From contig LS999826.1 of the NCBI GenBank assembly GCA_900537185.1, positions 1,444,379 through 1,508,378 of the forward strand: a DNA stretch of 64,000 nucleotides, read 5' to 3'. This DNA is from Cytophagales bacterium Alg240-R148 (lineage in GTDB: Bacteria > Bacteroidota > Bacteroidia > Cytophagales > Cyclobacteriaceae). Made by a program: the position numbers and the translations under genes. Within the stretch, counting starts at the first letter, position 1. Each line of letters opens with the position of its first letter. The notes beneath the pieces were generated by a model, which was given only the letters and a program-made list of their open reading frames with translations, had not been told where the DNA came from and made no database searches. Shown piece after piece: positions 18,499 through 29,413 of this stretch.

Positions 18499-18834
18499 AT
18501 GAAATCTTTAAGGAACAGCGTCAACCTGGTTGGTAGGTTGGGGGCAGACCCAGAATTTAAAACTATTAATGGTGGTACTTCGGTAGCCAAGTTTTCAGTT
18601 GCTACCAACGAATCGTACAAAGATGGCAATGGAGAGAAACAAGAGCAAACCCAATGGCACAATATAATTGCTTGGGGAAAACTAGCAGAAACAGTCTCTA
18701 AATACCTTAAAAAAGGATCAGAAGTCATGTTAGAAGGTCGGTTGGTCTATAATAATTTTGAGTCCGAAAATGGAGAGAAAAAATACTTTACCGAAATTTC
18801 AATGAATGAAATGCTCATGTTGGGTACTAAGTAG
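18499..18834 (+). CDS. ssb: Single-stranded DNA-binding protein, short form
   Basis: 111 residues forming one OB fold: NSVNLVGRLGADPEF at the start, WHNIIAWGKLAE in the middle and a final strand ending MLMLGTK. It ends with the OB fold, so the flexible linker and acidic DDxPF tail that recruit repair and replication proteins are missing. It may therefore be an accessory paralogue (recombination or natural transformation) and not the main replicative SSB. Single gene with its own terminator. Confidence 0.93.
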   Translation: MKSLRNSVNLVGRLGADPEFKTINGGTSVAKFSVATNESYKDGNGEKQEQTQWHNIIAWGKLAETVSKYLKKGSEVMLEGRLVYNNFESENGEKKYFTEISMNEMLMLGTK

Positions 18835-18844
18835 TCTAAAGGGA

Positions 18845-18868
18845 GGGAACCTTATGGTTCCCTTTTTT
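18845..18868 (+). terminator. Rho-independent terminator of ssb
   Basis: GGGAACC (18845-18851), loop TTAT, GGTTCCC (18856-18862), then six Ts. Confidence 0.93.
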
Positions 18869-18956
18869 CATCTGGCTATAATTTTTTATGCTCTAAAACC
18901 TAGCTTCATTCTAGAAGATTCTTATTTTTATAGATTACCTCTAGTAATCGTTTTTA

Positions 18957-21026
18957 ATGAGAATTTTCACCGTCTTTGTATTTATTCAACTCTTCTTGGG
19001 AGTTGGCACATGCCAATGGGCAATGGCACAGGTGATTCTCCCAGAAAATGGTGCTGAAACTACTGTTTCCAATTTTCAAATTCTAAGAGGAGATTCTTTA
19101 GAAGTAGAGTTGGAAGCAGTATTGAAGGAACCATTTGAGCCCGTATCCAAGCCCATCAATTTTGGAGTGAGTGAAGAAAAGTTTTGGCTAAAAATTGATT
19201 TTGAAAATGACTCTGATATACGCCATTGGCGTCTGCAGTTGTTAAACCCTTCTTTAGACAGTGTAACGGCTTATGTGCTGGACAATGTTTCAGGGCAGTG
19301 GAAGAAAAGCATGCAGGGCGACCATCTCCGCTATACAAGCGGTGCAGAGCGATTTAGATACCCCGTAGTTCCTTTTGAATTGAGCAAAGGCCACAGTACA
19401 AGTGTTTATTTATTAATCAAAGCCCGCGGATCTATTCAGATTCCTATCCGAGTGTCTGCACAACATGTTTTTTCTAATACATCTATAATAGAAAATTTGT
19501 TTTTTGGTTTTTTTTATGGCGTCATAATCATAATGGTGTTGTACAATTTGTTCTTGTATTTCTCAACTAATTTTAAGCCTTATTGGCTTTATGTATGTTA
19601 TCTGTTTTTATTTGCCTTGGCACATTTCAGTTTAAATGGCCAATTGAAACAGTTTTTTGATGCATCCCCACTTTTTTTTAAGCAGGAGTGGATTCTGTTT
19701 AATATCATTTTAGGTAATTTCTTTGTTACCTGGTTTGGATTTGAATTTATAGAAGTCAAAAAATATTCTAAATTCTGGAGCAAAGTACTCACGGTATATA
19801 TGGTGGTAGCACTGGTTTGTACCCCAGGTACTTTTTTTGTGGATTACCTATGGATGATCAGGATAATATCGGGTCTTTCTGTTATTGGAACTATTATGCT
19901 CATTGTATCAGGTATTCACATCTATTTATTGGGCAATAAAAATGCAAGAATGTACATTCTAGGTTGGTCCATTTTGTTTACTGGTTTAACCATGTTCAAC
20001 CTTTGGATGAATGGGTTTTTAGAAGGATCGCTTTGGATCCGGTACATCAATCAAGTGGGCGCCATATTCGAAATTTTAATCCTTTCCATTGCATTAAGCG
20101 ACCGCATCAATATTTTGAAATTTGAGAAAAAGGAAGCCATTCAGCAGAGTTTGGTTTTGGCAGTTAAAAACAAAGATTTGGTGGTGGAGCAAAATGAATT
20201 GTTAGAGGAGAAAGTTCTCAACAGAACCAAAGAAATCAAACAGCAAAATGCTCAAATTGAGAACCAAAACAAGGCGTTAGAAAGACAACAAGAACGCCTT
20301 GAAGAAACTGTAAACAGCAGAACCATTGCATTAAAAGAGACCAACAAAGAGCTGGTGCAGTACAATACTAGGTTGCAACAATTTAGTTTTATTGTAGCCC
20401 ATAATTTCAAAGCACCAATTGCTAGGCTTTTAGGGCTTACTAGTATTTTTGATCCGGACAATATCGATTTTAAACACAACCAAGCCGTTTTAACTAAAGT
20501 GAACCAAGAAGCCAATGAACTGAATTCAATAATTAAAGATTTGAACTTAATAATTGACTTGCAAAAAGGAAAGGAGTCGGCCATAACCAAGTTTAATTTT
20601 CAAGAATTAATGGATGGGGTTCAACAGCAATTGGAAGAGGAAATTAAGCGCAGTGGTGCTACAATAGAATTCAAATGTTCTTTGACTACCACAAAAAGCG
20701 TTAAAGCCTATTGGGAAAGTATTCTGTACAATTTAATCTCCAATGCTATTAAATACAGGAGTGCAAAGCCACCTATTATTCACGTGGAATTGTACCCAAC
20801 ACAGCAATACTTGAATTTGGTTGTAAAGGACAATGGTTTGGGTTTTGAACTTGAAAAGGTAGAGGGTAAAATGTTCCAACCTTATCAACGATTCAACGAA
20901 AATATTCAAGGCAAGGGACTGGGGTTGTTTCTTGTAAAGACACAAGTAGAGTTGCTGCATGGCAAAATTAAAGTGTATTCGAAAAGAGGGGTAGGGAGTA
21001 TGTTTCGAATGCAGCTTAAAATTTAA
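18957..21026 (+). CDS. Sensor histidine kinase with 7TM-DISM region
   Basis: 689 residues. Signal peptide (about 1-24), periplasmic 7TMR-DISMED2 domain (about 30-165) that may bind carbohydrate-like ligands, seven-helix DISM membrane region (about 175-395), a Gln/Glu-rich coiled coil (about 400-475), a dimerisation domain whose phospho-acceptor is His482 in VAHNFKAP, and an HATPase domain with NLISNAIKYRS, DNGLGF and GKGLGLFLVK. All kinase boxes are present. No response regulator gene adjoins it, so it is an orphan kinase. A short inverted repeat GATTAC/GTAATC (18933-18949) lies 7 bases before the start. Confidence 0.93.
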   Translation: MRIFTVFVFIQLFLGVGTCQWAMAQVILPENGAETTVSNFQILRGDSLEVELEAVLKEPFEPVSKPINFGVSEEKFWLKIDFENDSDIRHWRLQLLNPSLDSVTAYVLDNVSGQWKKSMQGDHLRYTSGAERFRYPVVPFELSKGHSTSVYLLIKARGSIQIPIRVSAQHVFSNTSIIENLFFGFFYGVIIIMVLYNLFLYFSTNFKPYWLYVCYLFLFALAHFSLNGQLKQFFDASPLFFKQEWILFNIILGNFFVTWFGFEFIEVKKYSKFWSKVLTVYMVVALVCTPGTFFVDYLWMIRIISGLSVIGTIMLIVSGIHIYLLGNKNARMYILGWSILFTGLTMFNLWMNGFLEGSLWIRYINQVGAIFEILILSIALSDRINILKFEKKEAIQQSLVLAVKNKDLVVEQNELLEEKVLNRTKEIKQQNAQIENQNKALERQQERLEETVNSRTIALKETNKELVQYNTRLQQFSFIVAHNFKAPIARLLGLTSIFDPDNIDFKHNQAVLTKVNQEANELNSIIKDLNLIIDLQKGKESAITKFNFQELMDGVQQQLEEEIKRSGATIEFKCSLTTTKSVKAYWESILYNLISNAIKYRSAKPPIIHVELYPTQQYLNLVVKDNGLGFELEKVEGKMFQPYQRFNENIQGKGLGLFLVKTQVELLHGKIKVYSKRGVGSMFRMQLKI

Positions 21027-21106
21027 AAACAATACAAAAGAGATGGAATATTAACATTTATCTGCAATAAAGAGCATGAAGATTTTTAATAAGAGCTTAG
21101 TTGTCT

Positions 21107-21114
21107 TAGATTTG
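21107..21114 (+). promoter_or_regulatory. -7 promoter element of the cutC-cysH-epimerase operon
   Basis: TAGATTTG matches TAnnTTTG exactly, 18 bases upstream of the chosen cutC ATG. The -33 box is not clear. Confidence 0.5.
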
Positions 21115-21131
21115 TGCGAAATGCATTTTTT

Positions 21132-21869
21132 ATGGTATTTGAGGTAGTAGCAGATTCAATTCTTTCTTGTAAAGCAGCCCAAAAGGCTGGAGTAGACAGA
21201 ATAGAATTGTGCACGAGCTTGGTAGAAGGAGGCGTCTCTCCAAATTACGCATTAATTGCGCAGGCGAGGAAAGTTTTGGACATCCAACTGCATGTGCTGA
21301 TCAGACCTAGAGCTGGAGATTTTTTATACAATGTATCAGAAATAGACAACATGCTGCTGGATATAGAGATGGCCAAGCAATTGGAGGTAGATGGCGTTGT
21401 ATTTGGAGCACTGAACAAGGCTGGTAAAGTGGATGTGCCCGTTTGCAAAGAATTATTGGATTCTTGCGGTTCCTTACAAGTTACTTTCCATAGGGCATTT
21501 GATATGTGTTCAGATCCTTTTGATGCATTTGAATCGATCAAAAAAATGGGATTTGAGAGGTTGCTAACTTCAGGTCAAGCGGCTAACGTTCAAAAGGGAG
21601 CTGCATTGATTAAAAAGCTGGTACAAAGGCAGGAGGGGCAAATCACAGTAATGCCTGGAGGTGGTTTAGATGGCCACAACATAGATGAAATTTTAGCGTA
21701 TACAGGGGTTGCGGAGTGTCATTTCTCTATGCGCAAAACTATTTTGTCTGAAATGATGTTTAAAAAGGCTAATGTAAGTATGAGTGCCAATGGAGTTGGA
21801 GATTATGAACAAAAAATCGCCGACTATGAAAAAATTAAAAGCATAGTTTCTAAATATAAGTCGTTATGA
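21132..21869 (+). CDS. cutC: CutC-family protein
   Basis: 245 residues from ATG 21132; an in-frame GTG at 21114 would fall on the promoter element. TIM-barrel protein with the CutC signatures AGVDRIELC (near residue 25), EGGVSPNY, HVLIRPRAGDF and TFHRAFDMC, and MPGGGL near the end. CutC has been tied to copper homeostasis, but that role is disputed and its enzymatic activity is unknown. Its stop overlaps the cysH start (ATGA), so the two are cotranslated. Confidence 0.93.
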   Translation: MVFEVVADSILSCKAAQKAGVDRIELCTSLVEGGVSPNYALIAQARKVLDIQLHVLIRPRAGDFLYNVSEIDNMLLDIEMAKQLEVDGVVFGALNKAGKVDVPVCKELLDSCGSLQVTFHRAFDMCSDPFDAFESIKKMGFERLLTSGQAANVQKGAALIKKLVQRQEGQITVMPGGGLDGHNIDEILAYTGVAECHFSMRKTILSEMMFKKANVSMSANGVGDYEQKIADYEKIKSIVSKYKSL

Positions 21870-22522
21870 ATGTTGATGCTATAAAAGAACATATTTTTAA
21901 GTACAAAGAGGCAGGTAAAAAACTGTTTACTACCTCTTCGTTTCAATCGCACAGTATTGTGCTGTTGCATATTTTAAGCAAAATAGACAACAGCATTCCA
22001 ATCGTGTTCATCAATACTGGTTACCATTTCCCAGAAACAATTAAGTTTAGGGACGAAGTGGCAGAGGCATTTGGATTGAATATCGTCGATCTTAGATCGG
22101 ATGTTCCTATGAACATGCAGCGGGATAACAATGGTAAGTTCTTTTTTACTTCTGATCCAGATTACTGTTGTTCCATAAATAAAACACAACCCATGGATAA
22201 GTTGCTTTTGGAGTTTGATGTTTGGATCAATGGCGTTCGAGGAGACCAAAGTGCGGTAAGAAAGGCAATGGAAATTGAACAACCAGCTCCTCATAATTCT
22301 ATGCGATTCCATCCTATGTTGGATTGGAACCCTAAAATGATTTTTCAATACCAAAAAGAGCACAACTTGCCCAAACACCCGCTAGAAACCAAAGGGTATA
22401 TGAGTATAGGCTGTGAACCATGCACGCGTAAAATCGATCCTGACATGATGGAAAGAGAAGCACGTTGGTATGGTATGAATAAAACAGAATGTGGGTTACA
22501 CACAGATTTAATCTCTAAATAA
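21866..22522 (+). CDS. cysH: Phosphoadenylyl/adenylyl-sulfate reductase
   Basis: 218 residues. PP-loop family reductase converting activated sulfate to sulfite. It has TTSSFQSHS as the PP-loop-like region, NTGYHFPET, the adjacent cysteines of YCCS (near residue 100), GCEPC (near 186) and the C-terminal catalytic ECGLH. The CC and CxxC pairs are those that bind a [4Fe-4S] cluster, which points to the APS-type assimilatory enzyme. No ATP sulfurylase or sulfite reductase gene is nearby. It overlaps cutC by 4 bases and lies 1 base before the epimerase gene. Confidence 0.93.
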   Translation: MNVDAIKEHIFKYKEAGKKLFTTSSFQSHSIVLLHILSKIDNSIPIVFINTGYHFPETIKFRDEVAEAFGLNIVDLRSDVPMNMQRDNNGKFFFTSDPDYCCSINKTQPMDKLLLEFDVWINGVRGDQSAVRKAMEIEQPAPHNSMRFHPMLDWNPKMIFQYQKEHNLPKHPLETKGYMSIGCEPCTRKIDPDMMEREARWYGMNKTECGLHTDLISK

Positions 22523-22523
22523 T

Positions 22524-23444
22524 ATGATAGTACTAATTACCGGAGGTGCTGGATACATCGGCACTGAGTTGGTGAAGTCTCTTTTGGACAAGGAGCAAAT
22601 CGAAGAAATAAGGGTTTATGATAACTTGTCTAGAGGGAGTTATAATTTTTTTCTCGGACACCGCCACGGTGCAGCTTCTAAAGTGAAATTCATTCAAGGA
22701 GATATATTGGACTCAAGAAAGTTACAAAAAGCGTTAAAAGGGGTTGAAGTCGTTTACCATCTTGCAGCCAACGTAACCACTCCTTTTGCCAATACAGATG
22801 CGCATTATTTCGAACAAGTTAACCATTGGGGAACTGCCGAGTTGGTATATGCGATTGAAAAAAGCGAAGTCAAAAAGTTGGTTTACACCAGTAGTATTGG
22901 GGTGTACGGTGCCAATAAAGATATGATTTCGATAGGTACAGTACCCAACCCTAGAACATTTTATGGTATTTCTAAAATGAGGGGAGAGGAACATGTAGAA
23001 CGTCTAAAAGAAAAAATAGATACTTTTGTTATCCGTTGTGGGAATGTTTATGGTTATTCCAAAAGTATGCGTTTTGATGCGGTAATCAATAAGTTTGCAT
23101 TTGAAGCAAATTTTGAAAACAGAATTTCAATTCATGGCGATGGCAAACAAGCAAGGGCTTTTATTCATATTGAATTGATAAAAAAGGCCTTGTCCAATAT
23201 TATTTTTTATCCGGTGTTGTCTGGAACTTACAATTTAGTAGCAAAAAATCTGCAACTTTTGGATATTGTCGATACTTTCAAAGGCATTTATCCAGAGCTT
23301 GAGTTTACTTTTATCAACCAGCATTTAAAATTGCGGGACATTAAAGTGGACCCCAATTGTAGTTTATGTGATATGTTGGGCATTGATAAAACACGACCAT
23401 TTGAAGAAGAGGTGAAAGAGCTTATTGAAAGTTTCTCTTTCTAG
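22524..23444 (+). CDS. NAD-dependent epimerase/dehydratase (extended SDR)
   Basis: 306 residues. Rossmann motif TGGAGYIGTE at the N-terminus, LAANVTTP, and the catalytic YGISK with the preceding Ser/Thr in YTSSIGVYG. Substrate is probably a nucleotide sugar or other small hydroxyl compound; the sequence does not say which. It is the third gene of the cutC-cysH unit (1-base gap). Its TAG stop shares the four bases CTAG with the stop of the convergent channel gene. Confidence 0.9.
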   Translation: MIVLITGGAGYIGTELVKSLLDKEQIEEIRVYDNLSRGSYNFFLGHRHGAASKVKFIQGDILDSRKLQKALKGVEVVYHLAANVTTPFANTDAHYFEQVNHWGTAELVYAIEKSEVKKLVYTSSIGVYGANKDMISIGTVPNPRTFYGISKMRGEEHVERLKEKIDTFVIRCGNVYGYSKSMRFDAVINKFAFEANFENRISIHGDGKQARAFIHIELIKKALSNIIFYPVLSGTYNLVAKNLQLLDIVDTFKGIYPELEFTFINQHLKLRDIKVDPNCSLCDMLGIDKTRPFEEEVKELIESFSF

Positions 23445-24358
23445 TGTTTGACAATGGTATGCAATTCGTTGATGTTGAGTATAATATCTCCTGATGTATC
23501 GGTGTGGAATGCTTTTTTGAAGGAAGCGTTCCATACCAATTCATCTGAAGTATAGGAATATCTAGAATGCACCACTTGCCCAAAAGTGTCATCAAAACCT
23601 TTTATCAGTATTAATACCTCAAGATCTGATTTGACAAGTTCAGCTTCGTTAAGTTGGTACAGCGGGCTTTTTTCATTTATGGGGTGTACCAAAGTCCAGT
23701 TTAATGGAAAAAAGGTGATAGAACTGCGTTCTAAATCGAGCTTGTAATAGTTGCGCACGTATTGTCCTTCTTTTTCTTCGTTAATTTGCAAGGTTACGGT
23801 GGCTTGCATTTCCATTAACATACTAAGCCTGGTATTGGCTATTCTAAATTGCAGGCTATTGCCGTCTCGGTAAGGGCTGATCAAAGCATTTTTACTATAT
23901 TCAAGTTTGGCTGAAGGTCTTGAAAAGCGCCCGTATATCAAACCGGTTATCAAGGCAAAGGTCATCAAGCCAATTACTGCTTCAATGGCAGCTAGAATGC
24001 TCACTGCATGCCCCAGTGGGGCGATGTGGCCGTAGCCCACTGTTGTGAAAGTTTGGAACGAAAAATGGACCAAATTAAGGAAAATTGCAGTGTCGTCTGG
24101 GCCCACTAGCCCATTGAAGTGGCCTACTCCAAAGGCAAAATAAATGCCGGCAAAAACAACATTGATAACCAAAAGGATCGAGAAAATAATCAAAAAGAAA
24201 TTGGCCCAAGTGATTTTTATTAGCCATTGGTAGGTGTCCCTTAAATTGGAGCGCCTACCAACCCTCAATACATTGAAGGAACCATTTTTATTGATCAACC
24301 GCTTCGTTTTGTTGATAAAGATAGATCCGAATCCTGGGTCGCTGGTTTTATTGTGCAT
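23441..24358 (-). CDS. Inward-rectifier-type potassium channel (KirBac-like)
   Basis: 305 residues. Two transmembrane helices (about 55-80 and 120-145) flank a pore loop with the K+ selectivity filter TVGYGH. The long C-terminal half is the immunoglobulin-like Kir cytoplasmic domain, with NWTLVHPINEKSPL typical of Kir channels. The N-terminal slide-helix region (RDTYQWLIKITW) is also present. It lets K+ cross the inner membrane; gating ligand unknown. Single gene, convergent with the epimerase gene. Confidence 0.93.
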   Translation of the reverse strand: MHNKTSDPGFGSIFINKTKRLINKNGSFNVLRVGRRSNLRDTYQWLIKITWANFFLIIFSILLVINVVFAGIYFAFGVGHFNGLVGPDDTAIFLNLVHFSFQTFTTVGYGHIAPLGHAVSILAAIEAVIGLMTFALITGLIYGRFSRPSAKLEYSKNALISPYRDGNSLQFRIANTRLSMLMEMQATVTLQINEEKEGQYVRNYYKLDLERSSITFFPLNWTLVHPINEKSPLYQLNEAELVKSDLEVLILIKGFDDTFGQVVHSRYSYTSDELVWNASFKKAFHTDTSGDIILNINELHTIVKH

Positions 24359-24507
24359 GACTTTTGATAAATGTTGGCTTATTGGGTTGATATTAATGAT
24401 TTTTAAGCTGCTTTCAAATGTTAAATGTCTGATTTAACGCAACTTTTGGCCTCTGATGCCGTAGATTATAGTGCATGTTAAATTATTTATAGGTCAAAAA
24501 CATAGAT

Positions 24508-24696
24508 ATGCAAACAACAACTACACAACTGAAAATTTATGATGAACACCTTAACTTATGCTTTCAAGGCAAGTTACCAGGTGAGACAAAAAAAAGAGTA
24601 ATGATTGAGCAATTGCTTGAAAAGAGCCGTTGCTTCTTAAGTTACGACGACACACAATATTATCGGGTCGTAGACTATGTCGAAAAAGTTAATTAA
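24508..24696 (+). CDS. Small protein of unknown function
   Basis: 62 residues, soluble, with two Cys and a mixed charge pattern; no family recognised. Support for it being real: an ATG with an AT-rich upstream region, a compact non-repetitive sequence, and a strong terminator 26 bases after the stop. It lies between two leftward genes. Confidence 0.55.
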   Translation: MQTTTTQLKIYDEHLNLCFQGKLPGETKKRVMIEQLLEKSRCFLSYDDTQYYRVVDYVEKVN

Positions 24697-24720
24697 CAAT
24701 TAAATTAGTAGAAAATAAAA

Positions 24721-24745
24721 AAGGGAGTGTTAACTCCCTTTTTTT
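24721..24745. terminator. Bidirectional rho-independent terminator
   Basis: GGGAGT (24723-24728), loop GTTA, ACTCCC (24733-24738), with As before and Ts after. It can end the 62-residue gene on the plus strand and groEL on the minus strand. Confidence 0.9.
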
Positions 24746-24779
24746 ATGTCCATTAATTCTGGATAAATCCAGAATGTTT

Positions 24780-26441
<1,662 letters not shown>

Positions 26442-26720
26442 TTAAACAATTGCGAGAATATCCGATTCTCTCATGATTAAGTACTCACCACCGTCGATTG
26501 TGATCTCTGTACCAGCATACTTGCCGTACAACACTTCATCTCCGACTGTTACTGTTAATGGCTCATCTTTTTTACCAGTACCAACTGCCATAACACTACC
26601 TTTTTGAGGCTTTTCTTTTGCTGTGTCAGGAATAATTATTCCCGAAGCTGTCTTTTCTTCCGCTGGAGCAGCTTTAACAATTACTCTGTCTGCAAGAGGT
26701 TTGATATTTAACTCTGACAT
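26442..26720 (-). CDS. groS: 10 kDa co-chaperonin GroES
   Basis: 92 residues. Lid of the GroEL chamber: [10 protein letters not shown] at the N-terminus, the mobile loop [18 protein letters not shown] and the final beta strand. First gene of the groESL operon. No CIRCE element (the HrcA operator) is visible upstream; instead a short perfect inverted repeat occurs at 26810-26824. Confidence 0.99.
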   Translation of the reverse strand: MSELNIKPLADRVIVKAAPAEEKTASGIIIPDTAKEKPQKGSVMAVGTGKKDEPLTVTVGDEVLYGKYAGTEITIDGGEYLIMRESDILAIV

Positions 26721-26809
26721 AGTTTGTGTATTGTTTAATTGTTGAAATTTAAAATTTATTTACCCGCCATCTATCAGTTCTTGTGCCAAACCTTAAATCA
26801 CATAATTTT

Positions 26810-26824
26810 CTGACTATGTGTCAG
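26810..26824. promoter_or_regulatory. Inverted repeat between groES and the divergent gene
   Basis: CTGAC, 5 bases, GTCAG, about 90 bases upstream of groES and 44 bases upstream of the rightward gene. Possible operator; no known regulator matches. Confidence 0.3.
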
Positions 26825-26867
26825 CTTTTTCAACTTAAATGTGTATTTTATTAGTTGGGTTGTTTCA

Positions 26868-27581
26868 ATGTATGACAACAATTGGCAAGATGACAGAAAT
26901 ACTGACAGACTTATGAAGCGATTGCATGACACATGGTTTATAGAAGGGGATTTAGATTTTGAGAGGAACAAGTATATTTTGTTGGGTTATTTGCAGCATA
27001 CACAAAGCGCCTTTAGAAAGTCTGAATTATACCCCCATGTAAATGATTTGGTGAAGCAGTTGCGGTTGTACAAAGCAATTATCAAACAAAAGAATGAATT
27101 GGTTGATTCGGCAGAAAACGAGCGGCTAAAATTGGATTTAATAAATGGGGCATGGAACGACTACCTCAATTTTTTTGTCGAGTATGCAAGTCCAAGGGTG
27201 CGCGAATCACTGGTAGAGGGCAAACAACGGCGCTCAAAACTATTGAGTAAAATAACTTTAGATCCTGTTGGTATAGAACCGTTATACAAACAGGAAGGGT
27301 ATGTGTTTTTGTCCCGAATTCCTCAAAAACAATATTCCGTTTACAGGTTTAAAATAAGTAAAGTTTTGGTAGGGGTTGCTCCTCAGAATAAAATACACTT
27401 GTCTTTTGTGAAAAAAGCACGTTATACTTTTTCAGATACTTTTGAGCGTCAAAAAGTACAATTGGCGAAACAATTTAAGGAACTGCCAAACCCATTGGTG
27501 TACTATTGTTCTATTCCTTTAAAGTTACCCCTGTTGAGTGCAGTTGTACCACTTTTAAAAATAAAGTTGGTAGGGAGATAA
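26868..27581 (+). CDS. Conserved hypothetical protein
   Basis: 237 residues from the ATG at 26868; an in-frame GTG at 26841 is less likely as it sits in the promoter-like region. The N-terminal half is helical and charged (DRLMKRLHDTW, KQKNELVDSAEN), the C-terminal half mixed with a hydrophobic end. No signal peptide and no recognised domain. It runs divergently from groESL. Function unknown. Confidence 0.7.
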   Translation: MYDNNWQDDRNTDRLMKRLHDTWFIEGDLDFERNKYILLGYLQHTQSAFRKSELYPHVNDLVKQLRLYKAIIKQKNELVDSAENERLKLDLINGAWNDYLNFFVEYASPRVRESLVEGKQRRSKLLSKITLDPVGIEPLYKQEGYVFLSRIPQKQYSVYRFKISKVLVGVAPQNKIHLSFVKKARYTFSDTFERQKVQLAKQFKELPNPLVYYCSIPLKLPLLSAVVPLLKIKLVGR

Positions 27582-27744
27582 TAGTAGAGAAGAGTCCGTT
27601 CATAAATTTAAAGTAGAAAATTGGCAACGTTTTTTTGAGTAAAGAAGGTTTTTTATGGAGCTGTTTCCTGTTCTGAATGGAACTTAGATACCATTCAAAA
27701 TAATTAGAAAAATATATCTTAATTATTTTATTAATTTAAGGTTC

Positions 27745-27752
27745 TAAATTTG
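27745..27752 (+). promoter_or_regulatory. -7 promoter element of the M1 peptidase gene
   Basis: TAAATTTG matches TAnnTTTG exactly, 22 bases before the ATG at 27775, inside a long AT-rich leader. Confidence 0.5.
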
Positions 27753-27774
27753 TCAATTTATAAATAATTAGAAA

Positions 27775-29412
27775 ATGAAATATTATTTTTTATTGCTGTT
27801 CGCATGCTGTTTGAGTTTTGGGGTAGAAGCGCAAACGTATACACGACAAGACACACTGCGTGGCACCATTACTGCGGAGCGCTCTTGGTGGGATTTGACC
27901 CATTACCACCTTTCGGTTGAAGTAGATCCTGAAAAGAAGTTTCTCTCCGGCACCAACAAAATGAAGTACATTGTATTGTCAAAGGCCAAGGCGATGCAGA
28001 TCGAATTGCAGGCTCCTATGGTCCTGGATAAAGTGGTGCAAGCAGGGAAGGAACTGGCAGTTGCAAAAGATGGGTACAGTTATTTTATTACCCTTTCTGG
28101 TGAACAAAAAATAGGGCAGGAGTACGAGCTAACGATGCATTTTAGTGGCAACCCAAAAGTAGCAGTAAGGCCACCTTGGGATGGTGGTATTACTTGGCAA
28201 AAAGATGAAAATGGGAATGATTTTATCGCTTCCTCCTGCCAAGGCCTAGGAGCTAGTATTTGGTGGCCAAACAAAGACCACGCCTACGATGAGCCCAACA
28301 ATGGCATGCTGATTAGTGTAGAAGTACCCCAGCATTTAATGGATGTTTCTAATGGCCGTCTGGTGAAGGTGGATAAAAACAAGAAGAAAAAAACAAAAAC
28401 CTACCATTGGGAGGTGAAAAATCCCATTAATAACTACGGAGTCAACATCAATATAGGCGACTATGTACACTTTAAGGACGTTTTTGAAGGAGAGAATGGC
28501 AAGCTAGACATGGATTACTACGTATTGAGTTATAATTTAGATAAAGCTAAAAAACAATTCTTAGATGCACCCAAAACCATGAAGGCATTTGAACATTGGT
28601 TCGGCCCCTATCCGTTTTATGAAGACAGCTACAAATTGGTGGAGGCACCCTATTTGGGTATGGAACACCAAAGTTCTGTAACTTATGGCAACGGGTACCA
28701 AAACGGTTACCGAGGGTATGATTTGAGTAGTACTGGTTGGGGTTTAAAGTTTGATTTTATTATCGTACACGAGTCGGGCCACGAATGGTTTGCCAATAAC
28801 ATAACACAAATCGATGTGGCAGATATGTGGATTCACGAGAGTTTTACCAACTATTCTGAAAGTTTATTTGTTGAGTATTATTTTGGCAAAGAAGCTGGTT
28901 TTGAGTACGTGAGAGGAACCCGTAAAAATATTGCCAATGACATTCCAATTATTGGGGTCTATAATGTGCACCAAGAAGGATCGAGCGATATGTATTACAA
29001 AGGAGGCAATATGTTGCACACCATCCGACAAATTGTGGACAGTGATGAGAAATGGCGGATGATATTAAGAGGGTTAAACAAAACATTTTACCACCAAACC
29101 GTATCTACTGCAGACATTGAAAACTACATCAGCCAACAAGCAGGAAAAGACTTGTCGAAAGTGTTTGATCAATACCTAAGAGATGTACGCATTCCAATTT
29201 TGGAGTATTTTGTGAAAGCAGGGAAAATGGAAGTTCGTTGGTCCAACTGCGTAGAAGGCTTTAATATGCCTATAAAAATTACCATTAACGGAAAAGAACA
29301 ATGGATAGAACCAACTGCTGAATGGTCCGAGGTTTCTATTTCGAATGAAAACCCAGAAATTAAAGTTAACTCTAATTTTTATGTGGGGATCATTGATGTT
29401 TTAGGAAACTAA
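27775..29412 (+). CDS. Secreted M1-family metallopeptidase
   Basis: 545 residues. Signal peptide (about 1-19, ending EAQ). Gluzincin aminopeptidase: exopeptidase motif GMEH near 300, zinc site HESGH (His332, Glu333, His336) followed by the third ligand in ESFTNYSESL, and Tyr further on. The C-terminal ERAP1-like domain of long M1 enzymes is missing, so it is a short, single-module form of the kind common in Bacteroidota. Probably periplasmic or outer-membrane peptide breakdown. Followed after 1 base by a membrane protein gene. Confidence 0.93.
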   Translation: MKYYFLLLFACCLSFGVEAQTYTRQDTLRGTITAERSWWDLTHYHLSVEVDPEKKFLSGTNKMKYIVLSKAKAMQIELQAPMVLDKVVQAGKELAVAKDGYSYFITLSGEQKIGQEYELTMHFSGNPKVAVRPPWDGGITWQKDENGNDFIASSCQGLGASIWWPNKDHAYDEPNNGMLISVEVPQHLMDVSNGRLVKVDKNKKKKTKTYHWEVKNPINNYGVNINIGDYVHFKDVFEGENGKLDMDYYVLSYNLDKAKKQFLDAPKTMKAFEHWFGPYPFYEDSYKLVEAPYLGMEHQSSVTYGNGYQNGYRGYDLSSTGWGLKFDFIIVHESGHEWFANNITQIDVADMWIHESFTNYSESLFVEYYFGKEAGFEYVRGTRKNIANDIPIIGVYNVHQEGSSDMYYKGGNMLHTIRQIVDSDEKWRMILRGLNKTFYHQTVSTADIENYISQQAGKDLSKVFDQYLRDVRIPILEYFVKAGKMEVRWSNCVEGFNMPIKITINGKEQWIEPTAEWSEVSISNENPEIKVNSNFYVGIIDVLGN

Positions 29413-29413
29413 T

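Noticed and set aside
26721-26867. CIRCE operator for groESL
   Set aside because: TTAGCACTC-N9-GAGTGCTAA is not present.
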